Of a stretch of 30,177 nt of DNA, positions 15,014 through 23,577 are shown in pieces. Position numbers and translations under genes: made by a program. Where the stretch lies: contig CAYPQK010000031.1 in the NCBI GenBank assembly GCA_964412895.1, forward strand, positions 1 through 30,177, read 5' to 3'. Within the stretch, counting starts at the first letter, position 1; each line of letters opens with the position of its first letter. The notes beneath the pieces were generated by a model. The model ran no database searches. It was not told the origin of the DNA and saw nothing but the letters and a program-made list of their open reading frames with translations. This DNA is from CALMRE01 sp964412895. GTDB taxonomy: Bacteria; UBP6; UBA1177; JAKLFG01.

Positions 15014-16468
15014 TTAGACCGTCACCTGAAAACTCTGGAAGATATCTTTGTAGGTGCGCGGCGGGATGCGGAAATGCTGTTCGGGCGGCAGGTGTGAGAG
15101 GGCGCTTGCGCTCAGTTTCGCGTATCCTTTGAAAGCCATCTGATCCGAAAGGACGATGACCCGCGCCTCCTCGTAGTTGCTGAAGAAGCCGCCGATCGAA
15201 CAGGCGAGCGACCGTTTCTTGTTGACGCGCAGTATCTGGCCCGGCGGGTAGAGGCCGAGCACGGCGTAGAGCCCTTTTGCGGCCGAGGGGGTAAAGGTCT
15301 TGTTCTTGTTCGTCAGGTCGAATATCCGTTCCATAGTGTTGACGCGCGAAAGCGGTTTCCCGGGGTTCCACGGCCACCAGCGGGTGACGATATCATAGTA
15401 GTCGCATACCTTTACCAGTTCCGAGATGGGCGTCGAATAAGTTTCTCCCTTCGGATCATTGATGAGTCCGCGGAAATCATAGGTGTCGTGGTGTGACGAG
15501 GCGGTGATGGCCGCCTCCATCATCGAGAAGTTGAGCGAGTTGAGGTGGCTGAGGAACCCGAAGCCGATCTCATTATGGCTATTCTTGAGGTCGCGCGGGT
15601 CGTCGTCGGGAATGCCGATATCGTGCAGATACCCCGCCAGCCCGGCGGTCGTCAGGCGCCGTTTCGGCACGCCGACCCGGATCGCGGCGGCGATACTCAG
15701 CACTGCGGTGTTCGCCGCGTGGGTCGGGATGTACAGCTTCTGATAGCTGTCGAGCGATGCAAGGAAAAGCAGATGGTGCCACTGAGTGTCTTCGCTCTCG
15801 TCAGTCATAAGGTCGATGACATTCTGGATGTTGCGTATCGCTTTTTTGAGCGGTATCGGCTGTTTCTGGAGTGCCTTCTTGCGGAACTGGGGAAAGTCGG
15901 TCACGAGGTTGCGGTAGACCTGCCGCGCCTTCTGCTGTTTGTCGATGATCGGCGGCAGTTCGTCCAGTATGGGGTTGAACATCGTGAGGTGGATATTCGG
16001 CGAACGGGCCGCCAGCTCCCCCTCAAGCTTATGGAACTGTTCCTCGGTGCCGGGGGTCCCCGGCGTGATATTGCGGGTGAGCAGGCAGAAATTGATAAGA
16101 TCCTGCCGCTGGACGGTCGAACCGATCTCTATTTCGCCGGTATAGAGCGAAAGAAAGATGTGCGAAAGCATCTCGAGGTAATCCTCGCCGCCCCGCTTCC
16201 CTTTCAACCGCTGATCGTTTATGACGATATCGGTGCCGTTGTAGCCGAAGGTGACGGTCGGCGTCGTCTTGAAAAAGAACTGAAGGAGTTCCATCAGTTT
16301 TTCGACCGACTTCTTGACCGCGTCGTTCTCCTCGCCGTACATCTTGAGCGCCTTCCAGAGCGCGAAGAAGGAGGCGGCGAACTCATATCCCTTGACCTTG
16401 ATATTCTCATCGACCGCCTTGAGAAAATTGCGCGCTCCTTCGCGTCCCTGAATGCGGGTATCTTCCAT
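15014..16468 (-). CDS. HD-domain phosphohydrolase-like signalling protein
   Basis: 484 residues. Residues 25-132 form an N-terminal helical/beta domain resembling the N-terminus of the HEAT-repeat protein upstream. Residues 240-420 form an HD domain: first His250 (THAANTAVL), HD pair H282-D283 in YLHDIGI, H298 in HNEIGFGFL, H326/H327 in SSHHDTYD, and D356 in KVCDYYD. These match the metal-site order of HD-GYP proteins, but a clean GYP motif is missing (HHDTYDFRGL instead), so cyclic-di-GMP cleavage is uncertain. The ATG at 16468 overlaps the upstream stop as TGATG; a GTG at 16471, six bases after GGAGG, is an equally good start. Translation is clearly coupled to the HEAT gene. Confidence 0.8.
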   Translation of the reverse strand: MEDTRIQGREGARNFLKAVDENIKVKGYEFAASFFALWKALKMYGEENDAVKKSVEKLMELLQFFFKTTPTVTFGYNGTDIVINDQRLKGKRGGEDYLEMLSHIFLSLYTGEIEIGSTVQRQDLINFCLLTRNITPGTPGTEEQFHKLEGELAARSPNIHLTMFNPILDELPPIIDKQQKARQVYRNLVTDFPQFRKKALQKQPIPLKKAIRNIQNVIDLMTDESEDTQWHHLLFLASLDSYQKLYIPTHAANTAVLSIAAAIRVGVPKRRLTTAGLAGYLHDIGIPDDDPRDLKNSHNEIGFGFLSHLNSLNFSMMEAAITASSHHDTYDFRGLINDPKGETYSTPISELVKVCDYYDIVTRWWPWNPGKPLSRVNTMERIFDLTNKNKTFTPSAAKGLYAVLGLYPPGQILRVNKKRSLACSIGGFFSNYEEARVIVLSDQMAFKGYAKLSASALSHLPPEQHFRIPPRTYKDIFQSFQVTV

Positions 16469-18375
16469 CACAGTATCCCTCCCTTCGCGCGGATCAACTC
16501 TTCGGTCTCCTTATTGCCCGAGGCGAGTCCTTTCTTGAAGAAAAGTTTTATCGCCGGGTCGGACCGGTATTTATTCAGATGGGTGATGAGGGCGTCCTTC
16601 ACCTCCTTGAATGCGTCGCGCTTGAGCATCGGACCGCTGAGCTTCAGCATCTTTTCGAGCGGATGGATCGTCTGGTCGAAATTCTCGGGGCGGATGAGCG
16701 GCAGGAAAAGTTCCAATTCGGCGCGCGGCATTTTCTCGAAGTCGGGATTGTCGATGAACTTGACGATGTGACGGACGAAGGCATTGGTCGAATCGACCCC
16801 GCCGATGAGTTTCAATATTATGTCCCGTAGCGCCGGAACGCGCGAGAAAAGAAGCACCGAAATAAGATCGTAGAGATCCTGTCGTTTCTCCTTGACGATT
16901 TTCTGGATGTAGGTCGTTGCCTCGGCCGGATCAAGCGAGGCCAGATGTTTTTCCTGCAGGAGACGGTTGATGACCGATTTCACCTGCGGGTTCTTGAGTT
17001 CGAGCAGTTTATCGACCGACATGAGGCGGATGTCCTTTTCGGGACTGAAGACCGCCTTTTCGAGCGCCGGGAGCGCCTCTTCGACCGAGTAATGCATGAG
17101 TATCGTTATTGATTCTATCCGCACCTGTTTGTGCGGATGGTTGATGACGGCACGCAGGAGCGGTACCACCCCCGGGCTCTCCATCCCCTTCAGGACCGTC
17201 AGAGCGTTGCGGACGACCCGCCAGTCGGGATGTGCAAGGAGCGGTTTGACCACCTCGGGGTTCCTCAGCACCTTGCCGAGCTTTACGACCGCCGCGATGC
17301 GCAACTCCTTGGTCTGAAGTTCGGTCAGCAGGACGACCATGGCGGGTATCTGAGCCGGCGGCACGATGGCAAGGAAGTCGCCGAAGTACTCGAACTGTTC
17401 CGGGTCGAAGTTGTCGGCCATCTTGAAGACGCGGTTGAGAAAATCATCATTGGTGATGTTGGCGATGCCGTTCTTTATCTTGAGGTAGAACTCCTCGTTG
17501 GTCTCACGGAACTGGCCGCCTATTTTAAGTAGTGTTTTAAGGAAGACGACAGCCTCCTTGACCGCGCCGAACAGAAGCAGCCGTTCCCAGAGCAGAGATG
17601 CGGTCTCGACCAGATCCTTGCGCACCTCGTCGTTGGTCCCCTGCAGGAGTTTGATCGTCAGTTCCTTGAGGAAGCGCGAAGTGACGGCGTTCTCATCGTA
17701 CAGGCGTATCTGTTCGGCGAAGATCGCCTTGTCCTCGTCGGTGATGATGTAGGCCTGCTTGTCCTGAAAGGGGACATCGCGGTCGGTGAAGGTCTCGGGG
17801 GTGAGGTCGCGCCCCTGATTGGCCGCGGCGGTGAGATCGTAGCCCTGATCGAAGTCGTCGTATTCGAACGGTTCCGATTCGATCAGTTCCTCCTCGGTGA
17901 CATAGCCGATATGTTCGAATTCGGAATCCCACAGGAGCGTCGCGATATCGTAATCCTCGCTCGCGTAGACGGTGACCTTGGCGAGGATATTGAAGAACTT
18001 GAGTATCTCCTCGTATTGTATCCCCTTGGCGAAGTATATCTCGCGGATACCGTCGTTGAAGAGGACATAGATGACCTCGTTGTCCTCCAGCGCCGTCTCG
18101 ACCGGCTGTTTCATGAAGAGGAAACCGTTCTTCTTGATGCGGAAAGGGATGACCGGGATCTCGGTGTGCATGAGGTCGACCTTGACCTTGAAGTCCTCGG
18201 CGAACTTCTTGAACATCGGATTGCTGAGGGGGTAGAGTTTGTACCCTTTAAGCACCTTGTGGAAGAGCGTCACGATCTCGTCGGCCTGACCGCGGAGATG
18301 CTCCTGCGATGCCGCCAGATCGGTGTTCTGCCGAAAGAATTCTATGATGCTGCGATCATGTCCTTGTCCGCTCAT
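16468..18375 (-). CDS. HEAT-repeat protein with N-terminal signalling-type domain
   Basis: 635 residues, soluble, no signal peptide. Residues 32-134 (LFHKVLKGYKLYPLSNP... then NDGIREIYFAKGI) look like the N-terminal domain of the HD protein encoded next. An acidic linker follows (about 160-215). Residues 345-480 show several HEAT-type helical repeats (for example HPDWRVVRNALTVLKGM and HPHKQVRIESITILMHY), with further helical units to the C-terminus. HEAT arrays are protein-binding scaffolds. No enzyme motif is seen. It is coupled to the HD gene, so the two products probably work together, perhaps sensing through like domains (inference). The start at 18375 follows GGGAG. Confidence 0.75.
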   Translation of the reverse strand: MSGQGHDRSIIEFFRQNTDLAASQEHLRGQADEIVTLFHKVLKGYKLYPLSNPMFKKFAEDFKVKVDLMHTEIPVIPFRIKKNGFLFMKQPVETALEDNEVIYVLFNDGIREIYFAKGIQYEEILKFFNILAKVTVYASEDYDIATLLWDSEFEHIGYVTEEELIESEPFEYDDFDQGYDLTAAANQGRDLTPETFTDRDVPFQDKQAYIITDEDKAIFAEQIRLYDENAVTSRFLKELTIKLLQGTNDEVRKDLVETASLLWERLLLFGAVKEAVVFLKTLLKIGGQFRETNEEFYLKIKNGIANITNDDFLNRVFKMADNFDPEQFEYFGDFLAIVPPAQIPAMVVLLTELQTKELRIAAVVKLGKVLRNPEVVKPLLAHPDWRVVRNALTVLKGMESPGVVPLLRAVINHPHKQVRIESITILMHYSVEEALPALEKAVFSPEKDIRLMSVDKLLELKNPQVKSVINRLLQEKHLASLDPAEATTYIQKIVKEKRQDLYDLISVLLFSRVPALRDIILKLIGGVDSTNAFVRHIVKFIDNPDFEKMPRAELELFLPLIRPENFDQTIHPLEKMLKLSGPMLKRDAFKEVKDALITHLNKYRSDPAIKLFFKKGLASGNKETEELIRAKGGIL

Positions 18376-18405
18376 ATCCCGCTCCCGTTGAATACAGACC
18401 GGCCC

Positions 18406-18434
18406 ATTATGCTCCCGCTGGGAGAGAAATTCAA
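18406..18434 (-). promoter_or_regulatory. promoter of the HEAT-HD gene pair
   Basis: -35 TTGAAT (18434-18429), 17-bp spacer, -10 CATAAT (18411-18406). An inverted repeat CTCCC-GCT-GGGAG (18412-18424) fills most of the spacer and could be an operator. Confidence 0.48.
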
Positions 18435-18444
18435 GAAAATCGCG

Positions 18445-19188
18445 TCAGCGGACCACGCCGCTCACCTTCATGCGCCGCTGCTGATCCTTTATCATTTTCT
18501 GCTGAAGCCGCGACACCGCTTTACGGTCGAGGAACATTTGGTACCATACCTCGCCGTACTTTTCCATCTTGAACGACAGCTTGTTCTGGAGCGCCATCAG
18601 ATGCTCGTTGAGGTTCTGGTTGTTCGGCATCGACTTAAGGCCGCGCTTGAGGGTCGCCAGCGCCTTTTCCCGGTCGTCGAGTTCCTCCTCATACAGATAG
18701 GCGCACAGCGAGAAGACGAAGGCCTCCTTCTTGTTGAAGCGCATCAGGAGCTCCATCGTATCGAGCGCCTCTTTCTGTTTGTTGTTCTTGAGGTGGCCGA
18801 CGACCAGCATGCAGTAGGCGAGGTAGAGGCGCGGGTTGGAATTCTGGAGGTATTTGTAGGCCTCGCCGAACTTCTTGGTCGAGTAGAGGATGATGCCGAT
18901 CTGGCTGTCTATCTGCGCCTTGACGAGGAAGGCCCAGCGGTTCCAGCGGTAGCCGTCGCGCAGTATCTCCATGGCCCGCTCGACCTTCTGCTTCTGTATC
19001 TCGGCGTTGGCGCGCAGGAAAAGTGCCTGCAACTTGCCCGTCACTTTGCGCGACACGAAGAAGAAGACGGCGATGGTCAGAACGACCCCGATGATGATGC
19101 CCCAGACCCACGCGTAGGGGACCGGTATCAGACCGAACAGCAGCGTGACGAGGAGACCGCCGCCGATGCTTATCGCAAGATTGTACAT
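18445..19188 (-). CDS. membrane-anchored TPR-like helical repeat protein
   Basis: 247 residues. Two membrane helices at the N-terminus (about 5-22 and 26-45) with a short turn between, then a cytoplasmic helical region (50-247). This region has TPR-like pairs: AMEILRDGYRWNRWAFLVKAQ, QIGIILYSTKKFGEAYKYL, AYCMLVVGHLKNNKQKEAL and EKALATLKRGLKSMPNNQNL. It has no enzyme motif. The start at 19188 sits six bases after GGAGG; the open frame extends 19 codons further up without ribosome site. It lies upstream of the HEAT-HD pair in the same direction, 69 bp away. That pair has its own promoter, so co-transcription is possible but not required. Probably an inner-membrane scaffold. Confidence 0.75.
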   Translation of the reverse strand: MYNLAISIGGGLLVTLLFGLIPVPYAWVWGIIIGVVLTIAVFFFVSRKVTGKLQALFLRANAEIQKQKVERAMEILRDGYRWNRWAFLVKAQIDSQIGIILYSTKKFGEAYKYLQNSNPRLYLAYCMLVVGHLKNNKQKEALDTMELLMRFNKKEAFVFSLCAYLYEEELDDREKALATLKRGLKSMPNNQNLNEHLMALQNKLSFKMEKYGEVWYQMFLDRKAVSRLQQKMIKDQQRRMKVSGVVR

Positions 19189-19216
19189 GGAATACCTCCA
19201 TAAATAATAACGGGCC

Positions 19217-19245
19217 ACTTTAGTGAGGCGGGGGATAAAAAGCAA
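19217..19245 (-). promoter_or_regulatory. promoter of the TPR-like membrane protein
   Basis: -35 TTGCTT (19245-19240), 17-bp spacer, -10 TAAAGT (19222-19217), 29 bp before the ATG. The -10 matches consensus at four of six positions. Confidence 0.4.
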
Positions 19246-19299
19246 GAAAAGCAGAGAGTTTAAAGCTTGCTATTTCGGCGTCGATTTGTTAAGAGGCGC

Positions 19300-21295
19300 A
19301 TGGTGTCGATAGGTTGCGCGAGGCTCATGGAGAAAGGCGCTGATATCTTTACTGTCCGGTTCGCCGCTCTGCGGGAACGGCTGGCGGTATTGTTCTGGTT
19401 CCTCGCCTCGAACGCCTTGATTATTTTCACCCTTTATATGGCCGTTCTCGGATCGTTGCTGGTCGCCGCCAAGGGGTTCGTCGCCACGGTCGATGTGACG
19501 ATCTCTCTGATCTATATCTTCGCCCTCTGCGCGCTCATCGTGCTGGTCCCGCTGCTCCTCTGGTCGCCGTTCCTTCTGCCGACGCCCCGTTCTCCGATGC
19601 GCGGGAGGGTGTTGCGGACGGTCGTCGCGGCGGGTGCCGTGCTGTGGGTCGAGCTGTTCTACCTCATCTGCATCATCGATGTGATCGTCTACCGGATCAT
19701 CGGCGTCCATATCTACAGCGGATTCATCCTCGATGTGCTCTTCAATTCGGTCCCGATGCAGAACGATATCCGCCTGAGCGCCGGTACGATCGTCTCGACC
19801 GTGCTCTTCTTCTCGGCCCTGTTGACGGCCAACGGCTTCTGGTACCGCTTCCTGAGCCGTGTTCTGCCGCGGCTCCGCGAGCGGGCGGCGCGTCTGCTGC
19901 GCATCGCCGCCGTGTCGATCTCTCTAATGGGGGTCGCCGCCGTCACGGCGATCGGCGTATCGCTGACCCACCTCACCCCGTTCTTCCTCAACAATACCGG
20001 ACTGGAGGATGTTCTTCCCTTCTATAATGCCGATTTCCATTACTTTTACCGCGCCCGGTCGCTGCCGTTCCACTACCCGGTGCCGGCCGATGCGTCGGGG
20101 TATCCGGCTTTGGAGAACAAGCAGAATGTGCTGATGGTCATGGTCGAATCCTACCGCGCCGATGTTCTGAACGACGAGGTGTCGCCGCACTTCATGAGCT
20201 TTGCCCGCGAACACGGCATCGACATGACGGGATACCATTATGCCGCCTGCCATTCGACCTCCTGCGCGAATTACTCCTACCTGTCGGGACTCAACTCCTA
20301 CACGATGGACTATCTGAATACCCAGCGCGCGCCGTTCTATCCGCTCGAACTCCTGAAGAAGAACGGGTACGCCCTCTACGGTGCGTCGGCTTCGATGCTG
20401 CGTTTCTACTCAAAACACTTGACCCCCATCCTGAACGGGTTCGACGCCTACGAGGAGTTCCTCGGCCCCGACGGGGTCGACAACGAGCGGCGGATGCAGG
20501 CGTGGATAGATGAGCTTATTCGTAAAAAACATCCCGCCGGGAAGCCGTTCTTCCTGTTCGTGTTCATCAGTGCGACCCATCACAATTATATGTTCCCGCC
20601 CGAGTTCGAGAAATATACGCCGGTGCTCCCGGCCGATTACAACCACTTCATGGGTTCCGGCAAACTGAAGGTCCACAAAGAGGAGTTGGTCAACCGCTAC
20701 AGGAACAGCNNNNNNNNNNCTGTTCGTCGACAGTCTCTTCGGCGGGTTGATGAACATTTTCCGGGATGAACTGAAGCGCGATTCGCTCGTCGTGGCGTTG
20801 GCGGGGGATCACAGCGAAGAGTTCTGGGACAACGGTTCTCTCGGACACGCCAAGGCGAAACTGGTCAACGCCCGCATACGGACGCCGTTCCTCCTCTATC
20901 TGCCGGGTGCCCCGCCGGTGAACGCGACACTCTCCTCCCATGTCGATGTCTTCCCGACGATCATCGATCACCTGAAACCCGTCGAAGGTGCGGATATCTC
21001 GCGTTTCTTCGACGGTGTATCGCTCCTGCGACCGCTATCGCCCGACCGCTATGTCGTGGTCTCAAGCTACGGATTTCCCTATATCAACGACAACCTCGCC
21101 CTTATCACCGCCGACGGTATCCTGAGTCTGCGGAAAGGGGAGAAGAGCATCGGCGTGGAGAATCTCTTCACCCCCTATGCGCTCACGACGCGGGACGAGA
21201 GACCGCTGACGGCCACGCCGCCGTCGCTCCTGCGTGCCGAGGAACTTTTCAAGCGCGATATCCTGCGCTTCTTTATGGTCCCGGCGACAGAATAA
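19300..21295 (+). CDS. membrane-anchored sulfatase-fold hydrolase/phosphotransferase, interrupted by assembly gap
   Basis: An alkaline-phosphatase-superfamily membrane enzyme of the LtaS/YejM kind. The N-terminal part has about five membrane helices. A periplasmic catalytic domain then has VLMVMVESYRAD (metal-binding Glu), the candidate nucleophile in CHSTSCANYS, and GDHSEEFWDNGSLGH (metal-binding Asp/His pair and distal His). Related enzymes move phosphoglycerol or phosphoethanolamine onto lipids or glycans, or regulate lipopolysaccharide; the substrate is unknown here. Ten N at 20710-20719 split the reading frame. Both halves are in good coding shape and join if the true gap length is a multiple of three. 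The start is uncertain: ATG at 19300 or 19327, or TTG at 19267; none has a strong ribosome site. Confidence 0.8.
20710..20719. other. assembly gap (10 N) inside a coding sequence
   Basis: A placeholder of ten N follows codons for NRYRNS. The next bases resume as LFVDSLFGG, so family alignment suggests about one missing codon; the real gap length should be divisible by three. Confidence 0.95.
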
Positions 21296-21372
21296 CCGTT
21301 TGAATATGTTCGATTAATATCCTTGGCGATGCGATTGCTTCTCCTGCGGCGGCCTATTGATACGGAGGTGTC

Positions 21373-23184
21373 ATGATGACGGTGCGGTGTTTGTCGGTCA
21401 CTCTTACGGTGCTTCTTTTCCTCGGCGTAACGGCGTGCGGCGGGACCCCCAGCGAGATAGTCGACGCCGACGCGGCGGCCGACGGCGATGCGCTTACGGG
21501 CGACGAGGATATTCTTGCGGGCGACGACCTGCTGACCGACGAAGGGGAGACCCCCGAGCATGAATTCGTTCCCGATGTCGAAGCGCTCGCCACCGATTAC
21601 ACCGGCCAGACCGGCTTCATCACCATCGAGCCGGTGACCTATTATCTGCGGACCAAAAGCGGTAGTGCCGGTGCGAAATATAAAAGCGACGAGGCGCGGC
21701 TGTGGTATTCGTTCCAGCCGGCCGACGAGGATATGGCCGAAAAACCGCTGGCGATATTTTTCAACGGCGGTCCCGGATCGGCATCGGGCCTGCTGCTCGC
21801 CTTCAACACCGGCCGCAAGAGCATGGACCCGGTCTTCAACGGCGGCGTGGCGGTCGGCGATAATCCGCACCGCTGGAGCAGTTTCGCCAACATCCTTTAT
21901 ATCGATGCGCGGAACACCGGTTTTTCCTACAGCATCACCGGAGTAAATCCGGGCTACACCACCCGCAACTTCAATCCGTTCCTTGACGGCGCCGATTTTG
22001 TTCGTGTTCTCCTGCGCTTCCTCGCGGCCCATCCGGAGATACAGGCAAATCCGGTCATCTTCGCGGGCGAGTCCTACGGCGGCACCCGCACCATCGCGAT
22101 GCAGAATCTCCTGCTTAATCCCGGCCGCTACGCCGGGAACGAGGGCTACTACACCGATACGGCGCTCGCCGACGAGATTTCGGCCCACTACGCCGCCGTC
22201 TTTCCCGGCGCGGAGATAACGCCCGAAAAGGGGGCCGAACAGTTCGGCTACACCTCGCTCATCCAGCCGCTCCTGTTCGGCGAACCGCAGAACACCGCCT
22301 CGGGCGAGATCATGGAGGAGCCCGGCTCGGTCATTTACCAGATCGCCGCCGAGGAGGGGGCCACCTTCGAGCCCTGTCCCGAAAATGACGCTCAGTGCGA
22401 CAAGTACTACAACGCGATACTGTTCGTCGACGGTCTGGGCCGCGACCTCTACAAATACAACGAGTCAAGCGACTGGATGAACAGCCTGATGACGCCTATC
22501 GTTCCGGGACTCCTGACCCGCGCGAACTACGCCGACCTCCTCGGCCACGACCCTCTTTTCGTCGAGGAGATGTACGCCTCGCAGCGGAACGATGCCTACA
22601 AGATAGCCTCGCCGGTGCCCGCCGTGTCGGGTGCGCCGGTGCCGCCGGATGATCAGGGCGCGATGAATCGGCGCCCCTACAGTGCGGTCGATATCCACCG
22701 GGAGATGCAATTGCGTCTGATGCGGCTCCAGTACGCGACGGTCGACGACCCTGAGGAGGATTTCCGCGCGCTGTTCGGATCGCTCAACGACTACGACAGT
22801 TACTACATCAGCCTGAATGAAGAGGTGACCAACGCTTTTTACAAGCATACCATCTACCCGTTCCATCCGCTGTTCGGCGAACTGTTCCTCGAGAATCTGC
22901 TCGTGGTCGACACCTTCATCACGCAGGCGGCGCTCGATCTGGTCATCTTCTCGCCCGCCATACCGGCGGCGGCACGGATGTTCGCACAGGTGACCGATGT
23001 CGCGGTCGCCGACGACTCCTTCACCGTCACCTACGCCGCCGATTCTTTCGACGGGGTAACGGAGGGGACGACCCGTACCGTCACTTGGCCGCGCTACGGA
23101 ACGGCGGGCCATTCGGTGACCGTCAGCCAGCCCGACAAATTCGCCGCCGATGTCGCCGCATGGTACGAAGCGCTGGGGAAGTAA
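21373..23184 (+). CDS. S10 serine carboxypeptidase-like lipoprotein with acidic stalk
   Basis: 603 residues. The signal peptide ends in a lipobox VTAC with Cys22, giving a lipid-anchored, exported protein. Residues 31-68 are an acidic linker of DAD/GDE/TDE units. The rest is a serine carboxypeptidase (peptidase S10) alpha/beta-hydrolase: NGGPGSAS (131-138, oxyanion region), ARNTGFSYS (179-187) and GESYGG with Ser234 as nucleophile. Asp522 (ALDLV) and His580 (AGHSVTVSQPD) are the likely other catalytic members. S10 enzymes remove C-terminal amino acids from peptides, usually in acid compartments; here it would digest peptides at the cell surface or periplasm. GGAGG is 4 nt before the ATG at 21373 and 7 nt before a second ATG at 21376; either may be the true start. 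Confidence 0.88.
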   Translation: MMTVRCLSVTLTVLLFLGVTACGGTPSEIVDADAAADGDALTGDEDILAGDDLLTDEGETPEHEFVPDVEALATDYTGQTGFITIEPVTYYLRTKSGSAGAKYKSDEARLWYSFQPADEDMAEKPLAIFFNGGPGSASGLLLAFNTGRKSMDPVFNGGVAVGDNPHRWSSFANILYIDARNTGFSYSITGVNPGYTTRNFNPFLDGADFVRVLLRFLAAHPEIQANPVIFAGESYGGTRTIAMQNLLLNPGRYAGNEGYYTDTALADEISAHYAAVFPGAEITPEKGAEQFGYTSLIQPLLFGEPQNTASGEIMEEPGSVIYQIAAEEGATFEPCPENDAQCDKYYNAILFVDGLGRDLYKYNESSDWMNSLMTPIVPGLLTRANYADLLGHDPLFVEEMYASQRNDAYKIASPVPAVSGAPVPPDDQGAMNRRPYSAVDIHREMQLRLMRLQYATVDDPEEDFRALFGSLNDYDSYYISLNEEVTNAFYKHTIYPFHPLFGELFLENLLVVDTFITQAALDLVIFSPAIPAAARMFAQVTDVAVADDSFTVTYAADSFDGVTEGTTRTVTWPRYGTAGHSVTVSQPDKFAADVAAWYEALGK

Positions 23185-23192
23185 AAAACTTC

Positions 23193-23220
23193 TTGCTTTT
23201 TTGCGCGGTGTGGCTACTAT
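23193..23220 (+). promoter_or_regulatory. promoter of rpmE and the translation cluster
   Basis: -35 TTGCTT (23193-23198), 16-bp spacer, -10 TACTAT (23215-23220), starting 9 bp after the carboxypeptidase stop and about 39 bp before the rpmE ATG. Confidence 0.55.
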
Positions 23221-23258
23221 CCAGACGCGTTTCTTGTTTGTAGAGGAAGGAGAAAACG

Positions 23259-23483
23259 ATGGCGAAGAAAGGCATTCACCCGAAGTTGAAACTCATCACC
23301 ATTTCCTGCACCTGCGGGAATAAGTTCCAGACGATGTCCACCAAGGACACCGACTACTCGATCGAGATCTGCGGCGCCTGCCACCCGTTCTACACCGGCA
23401 AGCAGAAGATCGTCGACACCGCCGGCCGTATCGAGAAGTTCAAACAGAAGTACAAACAGGCCGCCTATACCGGCAAAAAGTAG
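23259..23483 (+). CDS. rpmE: 50S ribosomal protein bL31
   Basis: 74 residues. A small protein of the large ribosomal subunit that bridges to the small subunit. The start MAKKGIHPKL and the zinc-binding cysteines C17, C19, C38 and C41 (SCTCGN, ICGACHPFYTG) mark the zinc-containing form rather than the zinc-free RpmE2 form made in zinc shortage. The ATG follows AAGGAG by six bases. It heads a cluster with a DUF1385 protein, prfA and prmC, a gene order found in many bacteria. Confidence 0.97.
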   Translation: MAKKGIHPKLKLITISCTCGNKFQTMSTKDTDYSIEICGACHPFYTGKQKIVDTAGRIEKFKQKYKQAAYTGKK

Positions 23484-23577
23484 TTCTTCCGTGTCGTTCC
23501 ACTATCTCACGGTACAACTCTTTCCGCTGTTCGCCCTCTAGATATCCGCCTCTAATAAATTCATCGGGAGCCTTTTT

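Noticed and set aside
19267..21295. Broken sulfatase-like gene as a pseudogene
   Set aside because: The break coincides with the run of N, and both halves stay in good coding frame.
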